Shown here in pieces: positions 1 to 7,885 of a stretch of 64,000 nucleotides of DNA (the stretch's first letter is position 1; the number at the start of each line of letters is the position of its first letter). Position numbers and translations under genes: made by a program. This DNA is from Amycolatopsis umgeniensis (GTDB lineage: Bacteria > Actinomycetota > Actinomycetes > Mycobacteriales > Pseudonocardiaceae). The notes under the pieces were generated by a model. That model had not been told where the DNA came from. It saw only the letters and a program-made list of their open reading frames with translations, and did not search any database. The stretch covers positions 8,494,001 to 8,558,000 of the forward strand of contig NZ_JACHMX010000001.1 of the NCBI RefSeq assembly GCF_014205155.1, written 5' to 3'.

Positions 1-202
1 CCGCGTTGTCCGAGGGGGTCGGCCTGGTGAACCGCGGATCGGACAGGACCCGTTTGACGTCCGCGTAGCGAGTGATCAGCGCCGCCTCGTCCCCGCTGGC
101 GAGCGTGACCTTGGCGACCGGGCACTTCGAGCGGAATTCGGCCCATTCGGCCGGCGGCGCCAGTGCCGCCTCGGTCGGGAACGGGAAGCTCGGCAGCGTC
201 AT
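1..202 (-). CDS. cytochrome P450, N-terminal fragment (runs off window)
   Basis: Translation of the minus strand from the ATG at 202 gives about 67 residues beginning MTLPSFPF. They contain the segment CPVAKV, then LITRYADVKRVLSDPRFTR, which is the usual N-terminal region of actinobacterial class I P450s just before the B helix. The haem-binding cysteine and the I helix lie outside the window, so activity cannot be judged. A ribosome site GAAGGAG sits about 8 nt upstream of the start (rc of 207-213). The gene is divergent from a DHA2 exporter, and the 117-bp gap holds a perfect inverted repeat at 260-279 that could serve both promoters. Substrate is unknown. The family call is firm for such a short piece because the spacing of these motifs is characteristic; the gene's full extent is unknown. 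Confidence 0.8.
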   Translation of the reverse strand, partial: MTLPSFPFPTEAALAPPAEWAEFRSKCPVAKVTLASGDEAALITRYADVKRVLSDPRFTRPTPSDNA

Positions 203-259
203 CGACGGCTCCTTCGGCGTGGTGGTGGCGTGACGCACACAGTGCCCGGACTGTTGGTA

Positions 260-279
260 TAAGTCAATCAACTGACTTA
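260..279. promoter_or_regulatory. inverted repeat, candidate operator
   Basis: TAAGTCA (260-266) and TGACTTA (273-279) are perfect 7-bp arms separated by ATCAAC. The element lies between the divergent P450 and MFS starts and is much more AT-rich than its surroundings. That fits a dimeric TetR- or MarR-type regulator site. No such regulator gene is adjacent inside the window; it may lie beyond position 1 or act in trans. Confidence 0.5.
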
Positions 280-319
280 AGTTGGTTCCGTTTGCTCCCG
301 CTCTCCCCGGAGGCCCCGT

Positions 320-1810
320 ATGACTCAGCCCGTGCCGCGCCCTCAAGTGGTCGTGGTGGTGCTAGCGCTGGGCGGGATCGTGGTCTCGCTGATGCAGACC
401 CTGGTCATCCCGCTGATCCCGAAACTGCCGGAACTCTTGGACGCGTCGGCCGCCGACGCCACCTGGGTCATCACGGCCACGTTGCTCGCGAGCGCCGTCG
501 CGACGCCGGTCGTGGGCAGGCTCGGCGACATGTACGGGAAGCGGCGGATGCTGCTGCTCAGCCTCGGCATGCTGATCGCGGGTTCGGTCGTCGCCGGGCT
601 CAGCGACACGCTGGTGCCGATGGTCGCCGGCCGGGTGCTGCAAGGTTTCGCGGCCGGGGTGATCCCGCTCGGGATCAGCATCATGCGTGACGAACTCCCG
701 GCCGAAAGGCTCGCTTCGGCGACCGCGACGATGAGCGCGTCACTCGGTGTCGGTGGCGCCCTCGGCCTGCCCGCGGCCGCGTTGCTCGCCGAGAACGCCG
801 ACTGGCATCTGCTGTTCTGGACCGCGGCCGCGCTCGGGGTCATCGTGACCGCGCTCGTGGTCGCGTTCGTGCCCGAATCGAGCGTGCGCACCGGCGGCCG
901 GTTCGATCTCGTCGGCGCGGCGGGACTCTCCACCGCGTTGGTCTGCCTGTTGCTGGCGATCTCGAAGGGCGCGCAGTGGGGTTGGGGGAGCGGCCGGACG
1001 CTGGGGCTGTTCGCCGCGGCCGCGGCGATTCTGCTGCTCTGGGGCTGGTACGAACTGCGCTCGGCCCGCCCGCTGGTGGACCTGCGGACGACTGTCCGGC
1101 GTCAGGTCCTGCTGACGAACCTGACGTCGATCGTGTTCGCGTTCGCCATGTTCGCGCAGTCGCTGGTACTGCCACAGATCCTGCAGTTGCCCGCCGCGAC
1201 CGGCTACGGACTGGGGCAGACCATGCTCGTCACCGGTCTGGTGCTGGTGCCGTCCGGTGTCGTGATGATGCTGACCGCCCCGCTGTCCGCGCGGATCACG
1301 AAGGCTCGCGGCGCCAAGGTGACGCTCATGCTCGGCGCACTCGTGGTCGCCGCCGGCTACGGACTCGGCACCGTCCTGATGGCGAGCGTGTGGCATCTCG
1401 TACTGGTTTCCGCCACGATCGGCGCGGGGATCGGGCTCGCTTACGGCTCGATGCCCGCGCTGATCATGGGCGCGGTCCCGGTGTCGGAGACGGCGGCCGC
1501 CAACAGTCTCAACACCTTGATGCGCGCGATCGGCACCTCGGTCTCCAGCGCCGTCGCGGGCGTGATCCTCGCTCAGCTGACCGTCTCTTTCGGGCCCGTG
1601 CAGGTGCCGTCCCAGGGCGGATTCCGGTTGATCATGGGACTCGGCTCCGCGACGGCGCTCCTCGCACTGGCGATCGCCGCGTTCATCCCAGGTCTGACTT
1701 CGCCAGCTTCGACGGCCACCAGATCTTCCGTCCGACATCCACCGCCAGCGCCGGTACCAGCAACGAGCGCACCAGAAGCGTATCGAGCAGAACGCCGAAC
1801 GCGACGATGA
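320..1810 (+). CDS. DHA2-family MFS drug exporter (EmrB/QacA-like)
   Basis: The 496-residue product is a proton-driven multidrug exporter of the 14-TM DHA2 group. It has motif A after TM2 (VVGRLGDMYGKRR, about residues 64-76), hydrophobic segments through to about residue 455, and a motif C-like segment (SLGVGGALGLPAAALLAE). The ATG at 320 is preceded by CCGGAGG at 307-313. The first about 455 residues account for the whole transporter. The last roughly 43 residues are hydrophilic, rich in Ala, Pro, Ser and Arg, and are read antisense to the C-terminus of the MMPL gene. The reading frame overlaps that gene by 128 bp tail to tail, so this tail may have arisen by loss of an earlier stop. Expression may be governed by the inverted repeat at 260-279. 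Exported substrate unknown. Confidence 0.85.
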   Translation: MTQPVPRPQVVVVVLALGGIVVSLMQTLVIPLIPKLPELLDASAADATWVITATLLASAVATPVVGRLGDMYGKRRMLLLSLGMLIAGSVVAGLSDTLVPMVAGRVLQGFAAGVIPLGISIMRDELPAERLASATATMSASLGVGGALGLPAAALLAENADWHLLFWTAAALGVIVTALVVAFVPESSVRTGGRFDLVGAAGLSTALVCLLLAISKGAQWGWGSGRTLGLFAAAAAILLLWGWYELRSARPLVDLRTTVRRQVLLTNLTSIVFAFAMFAQSLVLPQILQLPAATGYGLGQTMLVTGLVLVPSGVVMMLTAPLSARITKARGAKVTLMLGALVVAAGYGLGTVLMASVWHLVLVSATIGAGIGLAYGSMPALIMGAVPVSETAAANSLNTLMRAIGTSVSSAVAGVILAQLTVSFGPVQVPSQGGFRLIMGLGSATALLALAIAAFIPGLTSPASTATRSSVRHPPPAPVPATSAPEAYRAERRTRR

Positions 1811-3713
1811 ACGCCAGCTGAGCGAGGAAGAGGATGGGCAGGACGGCCAGCGCGGCGAAGGTCGCGGCGAGTACGACGCCCGCGGACGTGATCACCCCGC
1901 CGGTGACACGCAGTCCGCGCAGCGTCCCGTCGCGCGTGCCGATCCTTCCCGCCTCTTCGCGGACCCGGGTCATCAGGAAGATGTTGTAGTCGATCCCCAG
2001 TGCGACAAGGAAGACGAAGCCGAACAACGGGACGACCGGATCGGCGCCGGGGAAGTCGAAGACGTGGTTGAACACCAGCGCCGAGACACCCATCGTCGCG
2101 GCGAAGGACAGCACCACCGTGCCGATCAGCAGCAGCGGCGCGAGCAGTGAGCGCAGCAGCAGGGCGAGCACGAGGAAGATCACGACCAGGACGATCGGGA
2201 TGATCACCATGCGGTCGTGCTCGGATGTCTCCCTGGTGTCGAGCAGGGTCGCCGTCGGTCCGCCGACCTTGGTGCCGTCGACGGGATGGACGGCCGCGCG
2301 GAGTCGTTCGACCGTCGCGACGGCGGCGTCGGAGTCCGGGGGGTCGGCCAGTACCGCGTCGATCTTGGCCAGCCCGCCCGCTTCGCCACTCTGCCGGACC
2401 TCCGAAACGCCGGGGACACGCGACAACGCGGTGACAGCTTGAGCTTGGCCTGCTGGAGTGATGATCACGGTGGGGGAGCCGGAACCGCCGGGGAAGTAGC
2501 GCGACAGAACTTCCTGCCCCGCGACGGAATCGACCGGGGTGAGGAAGACGTCGGACTGCGCGGTGCCGGAAGCCTTGAGCTGCGGGAGGAACGCGCCGCC
2601 CGCGAGCAGGACGACGGTCGTCACGATCCAGACCGTGCGCGGCGCGCGAGAGATCCAGCCCGCGACGCGGCCCCAGAGTCCGCCGGTCTCCTCCTTCGGC
2701 GGGGCGACCGCCGGCCGGAAGGGCCAGAAGGCGTTGCGGCCGCACAGCGCGAGGACGGCGGGCAGGAACGTGATGGTCGTGAGGAAGGCGGCGCCGATGC
2801 CGATGGCGGCGACCGGGCCGAGTCCCTTGTTGGAGTTCAGGTCGCTGAACAGCAGGCAGAGGACGCCGAGGATCACGGTCCCGGCCGACGCCGCGATCGG
2901 TTCGATGGTCGAGCGCCAGGCGGTGCGGAGCGCGGCGCGGGCGTCGTCGGACGTCCGGAGTTCTTCGCGATAGCGCGAAATCATCAGGAGCGCGTAGTCC
3001 GTGGCGGCGCCGAAGACGAGGATGAACAGGATTCCCTGACTCTGTCCGTTCAGGGCCAGCACGTCGTTGTCCGCGAGCAGGTACACCGCGAGACTCGCCG
3101 ACCCCAGCGCGAACACGGCCGACAGCAGGACGAGCAGGGGGAGCAGCGGGCTCCGGTAGACGATGATCAGGATCAGCGCGACCACCGCGCCCGCGACCAG
3201 CAGTAGCAGTCCGTCGATCCCGCCGAAGGCCTCCTTGAGGTCGGCGACCTGCGCGGCGGGGCCGGTCACGAGCACTTTCAACCCGTCGGGTGTGTCACGA
3301 GCGAGCGCGTCACGCAGTGCCTCGACGCCGTCCCCGGGGTCGCTCGTGGCATCCAGGAGCACGACGACCTGCGCACCCGCGTTGCTCTCCGGCGCCGGGA
3401 TGAGCCGCGCGTTCGACGTCCGGTCGGCGAGGAACCGCTTGTCGCCGTCGGTCAGCCCCGAAGGCCGCTCGGCGACGACGATCGCGGGGATGACGGCGGC
3501 GCTGGAGAACTGCTTCTGGAGCTCGCCGACCTCGGTCGCCTCGGCCGAAGCGGGCAGAAAACTGCTGCTGTCGTTCTCCGTGACCTGGCTCAGCTTGCCG
3601 GCGTACGGGCCGCTGAACCCGCCGAAGATCAGCCAGGCGACCGCGACGAGCGCGGGCAGCAGCCACCGCAGACGTGACCGCGTGCGGGCGGGGCGTTCGA
3701 CTTCCGAGATCAT
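1683..3713 (-). CDS. MMPL-family RND transporter
   Basis: The 676-residue product has the MMPL layout: a short cytoplasmic N-terminus with TM1 at about residues 17-35, a large extracytoplasmic loop (about 40-165), TM2-6 with a central cytoplasmic loop, a second extracytoplasmic loop, and TM8-12. It ends with the family's usual closing segment KIWWPSKLA. Members export lipids or hydrophobic compounds across actinobacterial membranes using the proton gradient. The ATG at 3713 follows a CAGGAG ribosome site. The gene is divergent from a MarR regulator (3820), and the 106-bp gap contains a 9-bp inverted repeat, so MarR control is likely. Its 3' end overlaps the convergent MFS gene by 128 bp; the canonical C-terminus indicates that this gene, not the MFS, has the ancestral boundary. 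Substrate unknown. Confidence 0.88.
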   Translation of the reverse strand: MISEVERPARTRSRLRWLLPALVAVAWLIFGGFSGPYAGKLSQVTENDSSSFLPASAEATEVGELQKQFSSAAVIPAIVVAERPSGLTDGDKRFLADRTSNARLIPAPESNAGAQVVVLLDATSDPGDGVEALRDALARDTPDGLKVLVTGPAAQVADLKEAFGGIDGLLLLVAGAVVALILIIVYRSPLLPLLVLLSAVFALGSASLAVYLLADNDVLALNGQSQGILFILVFGAATDYALLMISRYREELRTSDDARAALRTAWRSTIEPIAASAGTVILGVLCLLFSDLNSNKGLGPVAAIGIGAAFLTTITFLPAVLALCGRNAFWPFRPAVAPPKEETGGLWGRVAGWISRAPRTVWIVTTVVLLAGGAFLPQLKASGTAQSDVFLTPVDSVAGQEVLSRYFPGGSGSPTVIITPAGQAQAVTALSRVPGVSEVRQSGEAGGLAKIDAVLADPPDSDAAVATVERLRAAVHPVDGTKVGGPTATLLDTRETSEHDRMVIIPIVLVVIFLVLALLLRSLLAPLLLIGTVVLSFAATMGVSALVFNHVFDFPGADPVVPLFGFVFLVALGIDYNIFLMTRVREEAGRIGTRDGTLRGLRVTGGVITSAGVVLAATFAALAVLPILFLAQLAFIVAFGVLLDTLLVRSLLVPALAVDVGRKIWWPSKLAKSDLG

Positions 3714-3737
3714 GAACGGATGGCTCCTGTGACAAGG

Positions 3738-3774
3738 CTATTTCGACGAGTGAATAGTTCGACCATCGAAATAG
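3738..3774. promoter_or_regulatory. candidate MarR operator between MMPL and marR
   Basis: CTATTTCGA (3738-3746) and TCGAAATAG (3766-3774) are perfect 9-bp arms 19 bp apart. A related half-site, GAATAGTTCGA, lies between them. The element occupies the AT-rich centre of the divergent promoter region, where an autoregulated MarR protein would repress both its own gene and the transporter. This is inferred from position and symmetry only. Confidence 0.6.
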
Positions 3775-3819
3775 TAGAGTGGTCACCCGGACGGGGCAAC
3801 GGGAGGGGAGGTTTCGGAC

Positions 3820-4305
3820 ATGGCCAAGGGCGCTGAAGACGACGTCGAAGAGGTCACGGACGCTTTGCTCGTCCTCCTGCTGCGGCAGCTGACCGTCGAG
3901 TCGGACCGGTTCGCCGAGATGTTCGGTGAGGCGCACGGCCTGCACCGGACCGACCTCAACGCGCTCGCGGTGATCATGGACGCGGCCAGGATGGGGACCC
4001 CCATGAGCCCGAGCAGGCTCGCGAGCGCGCTGCACCTGAGCGCGTCCGCGACGACGTCGGTGCTGGACAGGCTCGAGCGCGCCGGGCACCTCTACCGGGA
4101 CCGGAGCGCGACCGACCGGCGCAAGGTCGAGTTGCGGATGCACGATCAGGCGCGGCGGATCGGCGCCGAGTTCTTCCTGCCGCTCGGTGCGAGCTTCTCC
4201 GCGGCGTGGCGGGTCCTGGGGGAGGACGAGCGGCGGACGGTCGCCCGGTTTCTCCGGAGCAGCATCGCCGCGACCGTCGAGGTCCGGGGGCGGCTCGCTC
4301 CCTGA
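3820..4305 (+). CDS. MarR-family transcriptional regulator
   Basis: The 161-residue protein has a winged helix-turn-helix of MarR type: the recognition region reads SPSRLASALHLSASATTSVLDRLE (given in pieces: SPSRLASALHLSAS, then ATTSVLDRLERAGHL), followed by the wing RDRSATDRRKVELRM at about residues 93-107. MarR dimers bind palindromic operators and release them on binding phenolic or hydrophobic ligands. The gene is divergent from the MMPL transporter, and the shared gap carries a long inverted repeat (3738-3774), so it most likely represses that exporter. The ATG at 3820 follows GGGAGGGGAGG with normal spacing. Ligand unknown. Confidence 0.88.
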   Translation: MAKGAEDDVEEVTDALLVLLLRQLTVESDRFAEMFGEAHGLHRTDLNALAVIMDAARMGTPMSPSRLASALHLSASATTSVLDRLERAGHLYRDRSATDRRKVELRMHDQARRIGAEFFLPLGASFSAAWRVLGEDERRTVARFLRSSIAATVEVRGRLAP

Positions 4306-4328
4306 CGGGTCACTCGGACTGCGCTTCT

Positions 4329-4358
4329 CGCATTCCCCGGGAACACTCGGGGAATGCG
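4329..4358 (+). promoter_or_regulatory. perfect hairpin overlapping a start codon
   Basis: CGCATTCCCC (4329-4338) and GGGGAATGCG (4349-4358) are perfect 10-bp arms around a 10-nt loop. The right arm contains the ATG at 4354-4356 of the SDR/DUF2867 gene, and no separate Shine-Dalgarno sequence is visible upstream. In RNA the stem would bury the start codon. As DNA it could be an operator, or it could terminate marR, which ends 24 bp before. Confidence 0.5.
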
Positions 4359-5820
4359 ATGTGTGGTGCTCGGTGCGACGGGATATGTCGGCGGACGGCT
4401 GGTGCCGCAGCTGCTCGACGCGGGCCACGAGGTGCGCGTGGTGGCCCGCTCCCCGGAGAAGGTCGCCGAAGAGCCGTGGCGTGACCTGGTCGAGGTCGAA
4501 CGCGGCGACGTCACCGATCCGGCCTCGATCGAGACGGCCCTGACCGACGGCGAGGTGGTCTACTACCTCGTGCATTCGTTGGCGCGCAAGGACTTCGTCG
4601 AGGTCGACAGGGAGGCTGCGCGGACGGTCGCCGAGGCCGCGAAGACGGCGGGCGTGCGGCGGCTGGTGTACCTGGGCGGCATCGTGCCGGACGACGAAGA
4701 GCTGTCGCCGCATCTCGCGTCCCGTGCCGAAGTGGGCCGGGTCCTGCTGGACTCCGGGGTGCCCGCCGTCGTCCTGCAGGCGGCGGTGATCATCGGCTCT
4801 GGCTCGGCGAGCTTCGAGATGCTGCGCTACCTGACCGAGCGGCTTCCGGCGATGATCACCCCCAGATGGGTGCACAACCGGATCCAGCCGATCGCGATTC
4901 GCGACGTGCTGCATTACCTCGTGCACGCGGCGGAGCTGCCGTCCGAAGTGAACGGCGCCTTCGACATCGGCGGCCCCGACGTCCTGACGTACCTGGAGAT
5001 GATGCGCCGCTACGCCGTCGTCGCCGGTCTGCCGAGGCGGGCCGTCGTACCCGTGCCGGTGCTGACGCCGTGGCTGTCCGCGCAGTGGGTCAACCTGGTC
5101 ACGCCTGTGCCGAAGTCGATCGCCGTACCGCTGATCGAATCGCTGGTGCACGAGGTGGTCTGTCACGATCACGAGATCGCCGGGCACATCCCCGATCCGG
5201 AAGCGGGCCTGACCCACTACGAACACGCCGTCGAACTGGCCCTGACCCGGATCCGCAACGCCGACGTCCCGACCCGCTGGTCGGACGCGTCGACCGCTTC
5301 CGCGCCGTCGGATCCGCTGCCGAGCGACCCGGACTGGGCGGGCGGGACCGTCTACGAGGACAAGCGCGAACAGAAGACGGACGCCTCGCCGGAGGCGCTG
5401 TGGGACGTCATCGAGTCCATCGGCGGGGAACACGGCTGGTACTCGTTCCCGCTGGCGTGGTCGGTCCGCGGCTGGGCCGACCGGCTCGTCGGCGGCGTCG
5501 GGTTGCGGCGCGGCCGCCGGGATCCGCGACGGCTGCACCTCGGCGAGGCACTGGACTGGTGGCGCGTCGAATACCTCGACCGGCCGCGGCTGCTGAGGCT
5601 GCGGGCGGAGATGAAGCTGCCGGGGCGCGCGTGGCTCGAACTCGGCGTCGAGTCCGATGAGGACGGTGGGACCATCTACCGGCAGCGGGCGGTGTTCGAG
5701 CCGCACGGACTGGCCGGGCACGCGTATTGGAAGGCGATCGCGCCGTTCCACGGCGTCGTCTTCGGCGGGATGGTCCGCAACATCACCGGTGCGGCGCAAG
5801 GAGAAGCCGGCGGCTCGTGA
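4354..5820 (+). CDS. NAD(P)-binding SDR-type protein with C-terminal DUF2867
   Basis: The 488-residue product starts with an atypical SDR Rossmann fold: the nucleotide loop GATGYVGG at residues 7-14, an Asp-rich region after strand 3 (GDVTDPASIE), and YYLVHSL where the classical catalytic motif would be. From about residue 335 onward it carries a DUF2867 domain of the START-like kind, recognisable by EHGWYSFPLAWSVRGW and the closing HGVVFGGMVRNI. This two-domain arrangement is common in actinobacteria and annotated as a nucleoside-diphosphate-sugar epimerase-like protein, but no reaction is established. The start is placed at 4354 because the glycine loop begins six residues later; GTG at 4363 is an alternative. 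The start codon lies inside a perfect hairpin (4329-4358). Confidence 0.8.
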   Translation: MRCVVLGATGYVGGRLVPQLLDAGHEVRVVARSPEKVAEEPWRDLVEVERGDVTDPASIETALTDGEVVYYLVHSLARKDFVEVDREAARTVAEAAKTAGVRRLVYLGGIVPDDEELSPHLASRAEVGRVLLDSGVPAVVLQAAVIIGSGSASFEMLRYLTERLPAMITPRWVHNRIQPIAIRDVLHYLVHAAELPSEVNGAFDIGGPDVLTYLEMMRRYAVVAGLPRRAVVPVPVLTPWLSAQWVNLVTPVPKSIAVPLIESLVHEVVCHDHEIAGHIPDPEAGLTHYEHAVELALTRIRNADVPTRWSDASTASAPSDPLPSDPDWAGGTVYEDKREQKTDASPEALWDVIESIGGEHGWYSFPLAWSVRGWADRLVGGVGLRRGRRDPRRLHLGEALDWWRVEYLDRPRLLRLRAEMKLPGRAWLELGVESDEDGGTIYRQRAVFEPHGLAGHAYWKAIAPFHGVVFGGMVRNITGAAQGEAGGS

Positions 5821-5904
5821 GTGGTAAAGGCGGTTCTGCGCTGAATCGTCACTCGCGGCCGCTGTGACCGCTGGTGCGAGTGAGGCGGACGTGGCGATCC
5901 GCAA

Positions 5905-5959
5905 GTCCGTGAAGGCCTCCTTCACTACCTTCAGGGTAGGGAAGGAGGCCTTCACGGAC
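5905..5959. repeat. nested-hairpin intergenic repeat, copy 1
   Basis: Two perfect 19-bp arms (5905-5923 and 5941-5959, sharing the core GAAGGCCTCCTTC) enclose a 17-nt loop that itself contains a small stem CTACC/GGTAG. It sits in the convergent gap between the SDR/DUF2867 gene and the cellulase, where a bidirectional terminator is expected. Related copies are at 14341-14397 and 30982-31030, so this is a dispersed repeat family. Confidence 0.85.
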
Positions 5960-5983
5960 CGAACCTACGTTCTCACCGGCCAC

Positions 5984-7693
5984 TTACAGCGCCGGATAGG
6001 CGTTCTTCAGCAGTTCCTGGAACTGCGCCGAGAACCAGTGCCCGGACAGCGGCGCGTCGGGCAGCGCTCCGGACAGGTTGTTCTGGTTCCGCGGGTTACC
6101 GGTGTACGTCGGGTCGCACATCCGGTCGAAACCTTTGCCTTCGGTGTTCGGGATCTCTTTGCTCGCACCGTCGGACTCACCCGGCGGCTTGATCCAGACG
6201 TAGGCGTCGATCCCGGTCTCCGGAGCGGCCTTCGGACGTTCGCCGAGGCCCGCGCCCGACTGATTGCACCAGTTCCCGAGGTGGATACGGCGATCGGTCC
6301 TGCCCCCGTTCACGTAGGCGTCCACGGTGGTGGACGGGCCGGGGCCGGTCGGCCGCGCGGTGCCGCCCCAGCCGTTGCGCGAGGTGTCGATCAGCATGCC
6401 GACGTCCGACGGGAATCCGGCGCGGATGGCTTCCTGCCGGAACGCCTGAGCGTAGGACAGCTCGTCGACGTAGCGGTTCCAGTCGACCCACTTCGACGTC
6501 CGCACCGAAGTTCCGCCGACACTGTCGTTCACGGTGAAGTACGGCTCCTTGAGTGCGCCGTAGTTCGCGGTGTTCGCGATGAAACCGTGCACGTTGGCCG
6601 TGGTGCCGCCCGAGGCCCGAGCGGCCTGGGCGAAGAGCGCGGCGGACGGGGCGAGGTTGTCGTCCCAGCCGAGCCAGCCGTGGTGCCCGGCGTCGATGTA
6701 GTTGTAGACGTTGGGGATCGCGCCGAACTTCGCCAGCGCGTAGCCGACGCCGGAGACGTAGTTCCCGTTGGCCTTCATGACGTCGCACTGGGGTGTGGCC
6801 GTCGGCCGGGGTGTCACGTTGGTGACCAGGTTCGGCAGTGAGTCGATCTCGATCACGGTCACCACGTGCAGTGCCGAGTACTTCGGGTCGGCGAGGATCG
6901 TGGCGATGGGGTCGATGTAGTCCGTCTTGTACTTCGGGAGTTCGTCGGCCTTGAGTTCGCCGTTCGACGCGAGTGCGGCGCAGTCGCGGCCCGGCAGGTT
7001 GTAGATCACCAGCTGGACCACCACCGGTTTCCCGGCGGCCTGCCGGAGCGCTCCGTCGAGATGTCCGCGTAGCCCGAGGTTCGTGCCAGTGCCCGCGATG
7101 GCGGCGATCCGGTCGAGCCAGACGCCGGTGGGCTGGTTCGCGATCCGGCCGCCTCCCGGTTCCGCGGCGGCCTTGGCCGACCATTCCGGGTTCACGTACA
7201 CGTCGGCGTCGGCGTAGGGGTTGTCCGCCTTGGGGCCGCCGGGGCCGGGGGTCGTGGTGGTGGTCGGGACGGTGGAACCGGTACAGGTGGTGCCCTTCAG
7301 GGTGAAGACCGTGGGCTTCCCGTTGGTGCCGGAGAAGCTTCCGTTGAATCCGGGGGAGGCGGTGGCGCCGGTACCGAGCGAACCGTTCCATCCCGCGTCG
7401 CGGACCGTCACCCCCTTGCCCTGCTGGGTGAAGGTCCCGTTCCAGCCCTGCTGGACCTGCTGATCGCCGGGGAAGTCCCAGCCCAGCGTCCAGCCACCGC
7501 TGATCGGGTCGCCGAGGTTTGTGACGGTCACGGTGGCCCCGAAACCGGTGTCCCATTGGTTGGTGATCGTGTAGTCGACCTTGCAGCCCGGCGCCGCTTG
7601 GGCGCTCGAGCCCAGCACCACCGGCACCGTCACCATCGCCAGCACCGCGGTGACGGCCAGCGGTGCCGAAACACCCTTTCTGCGGAATCTCAT
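5984..7693 (-). CDS. secreted GH6 cellulase (endo/exo-beta-1,4-glucanase) with CBM2
   Basis: The 569-residue precursor begins with a signal peptide ending SSAQA (about residue 32). A family 2 cellulose-binding module follows (about 33-140, with Trp residues in YTITNQWDTGF and WNGTFTQQGKG), then a Thr/Pro linker and a GH6 catalytic domain (about 170-569). The GH6 signatures are present: YNLPGRDCAA with Asp237 and VIEIDSLPN with Asp284. The second usually reads E-P-D, so the Ile in place of Pro is a small departure. GH6 enzymes cleave beta-1,4-glucans with inversion. Start chosen at 7693 because AAGGAGG precedes that ATG; a longer frame upstream crosses the CebR box. Two CebR-type operators (7726-7739 and 7794-7807) indicate induction by cello-oligosaccharides. 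The gene ends against repeat copy 1. Confidence 0.93.
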   Translation of the reverse strand: MRFRRKGVSAPLAVTAVLAMVTVPVVLGSSAQAAPGCKVDYTITNQWDTGFGATVTVTNLGDPISGGWTLGWDFPGDQQVQQGWNGTFTQQGKGVTVRDAGWNGSLGTGATASPGFNGSFSGTNGKPTVFTLKGTTCTGSTVPTTTTTPGPGGPKADNPYADADVYVNPEWSAKAAAEPGGGRIANQPTGVWLDRIAAIAGTGTNLGLRGHLDGALRQAAGKPVVVQLVIYNLPGRDCAALASNGELKADELPKYKTDYIDPIATILADPKYSALHVVTVIEIDSLPNLVTNVTPRPTATPQCDVMKANGNYVSGVGYALAKFGAIPNVYNYIDAGHHGWLGWDDNLAPSAALFAQAARASGGTTANVHGFIANTANYGALKEPYFTVNDSVGGTSVRTSKWVDWNRYVDELSYAQAFRQEAIRAGFPSDVGMLIDTSRNGWGGTARPTGPGPSTTVDAYVNGGRTDRRIHLGNWCNQSGAGLGERPKAAPETGIDAYVWIKPPGESDGASKEIPNTEGKGFDRMCDPTYTGNPRNQNNLSGALPDAPLSGHWFSAQFQELLKNAYPAL

Positions 7694-7725
7694 TCGTCGC
7701 CTCCTTGCGACCGGGATCCGATTTA

Positions 7726-7739
7726 TGGGAGCGCTCCCA
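7726..7739. promoter_or_regulatory. CebR-type operator, perfect
   Basis: TGGGAGCGCTCCCA is the exact 14-bp palindrome recognised by CebR, the LacI-family cellobiose/cellotriose-responsive repressor of actinomycete cellulase genes. It ends 33 bp upstream of the cellulase start, where it would overlap the transcript start and block transcription. No cebR gene lies inside this window. Confidence 0.88.
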
Positions 7740-7793
7740 TCGGGACCGTAAAGGGGTCGCATCCGTCGAGACAAGGTCGTCGGGTCCGAAATA

Positions 7794-7807
7794 TGGGATC
7801 GCTCCCA
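7794..7807. promoter_or_regulatory. second CebR-type operator, one mismatch
   Basis: TGGGATCGCTCCCA differs from the perfect palindrome at one position. It is centred 68 bp upstream of the first box, close to a whole number of helical turns, so two repressor dimers or a looped complex are possible. It lies between the cellulase and the 3' end of the upstream lipoprotein gene. Confidence 0.75.
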
Positions 7808-7885
7808 GAAGGCGACGAAAGGACTGAGCCGCCCGGGGGAAGGCTCGCCCTGACGGACGCGGAGCCTTCCGCCGAACAGCGGTGA

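Noticed and set aside
3310..5955. 881-codon minus-strand open frame
   Set aside because: It runs antisense through marR and the SDR/DUF2867 gene and out of frame through the MMPL gene; its Arg/Pro/His-rich product is typical of shadow frames in high-GC DNA.
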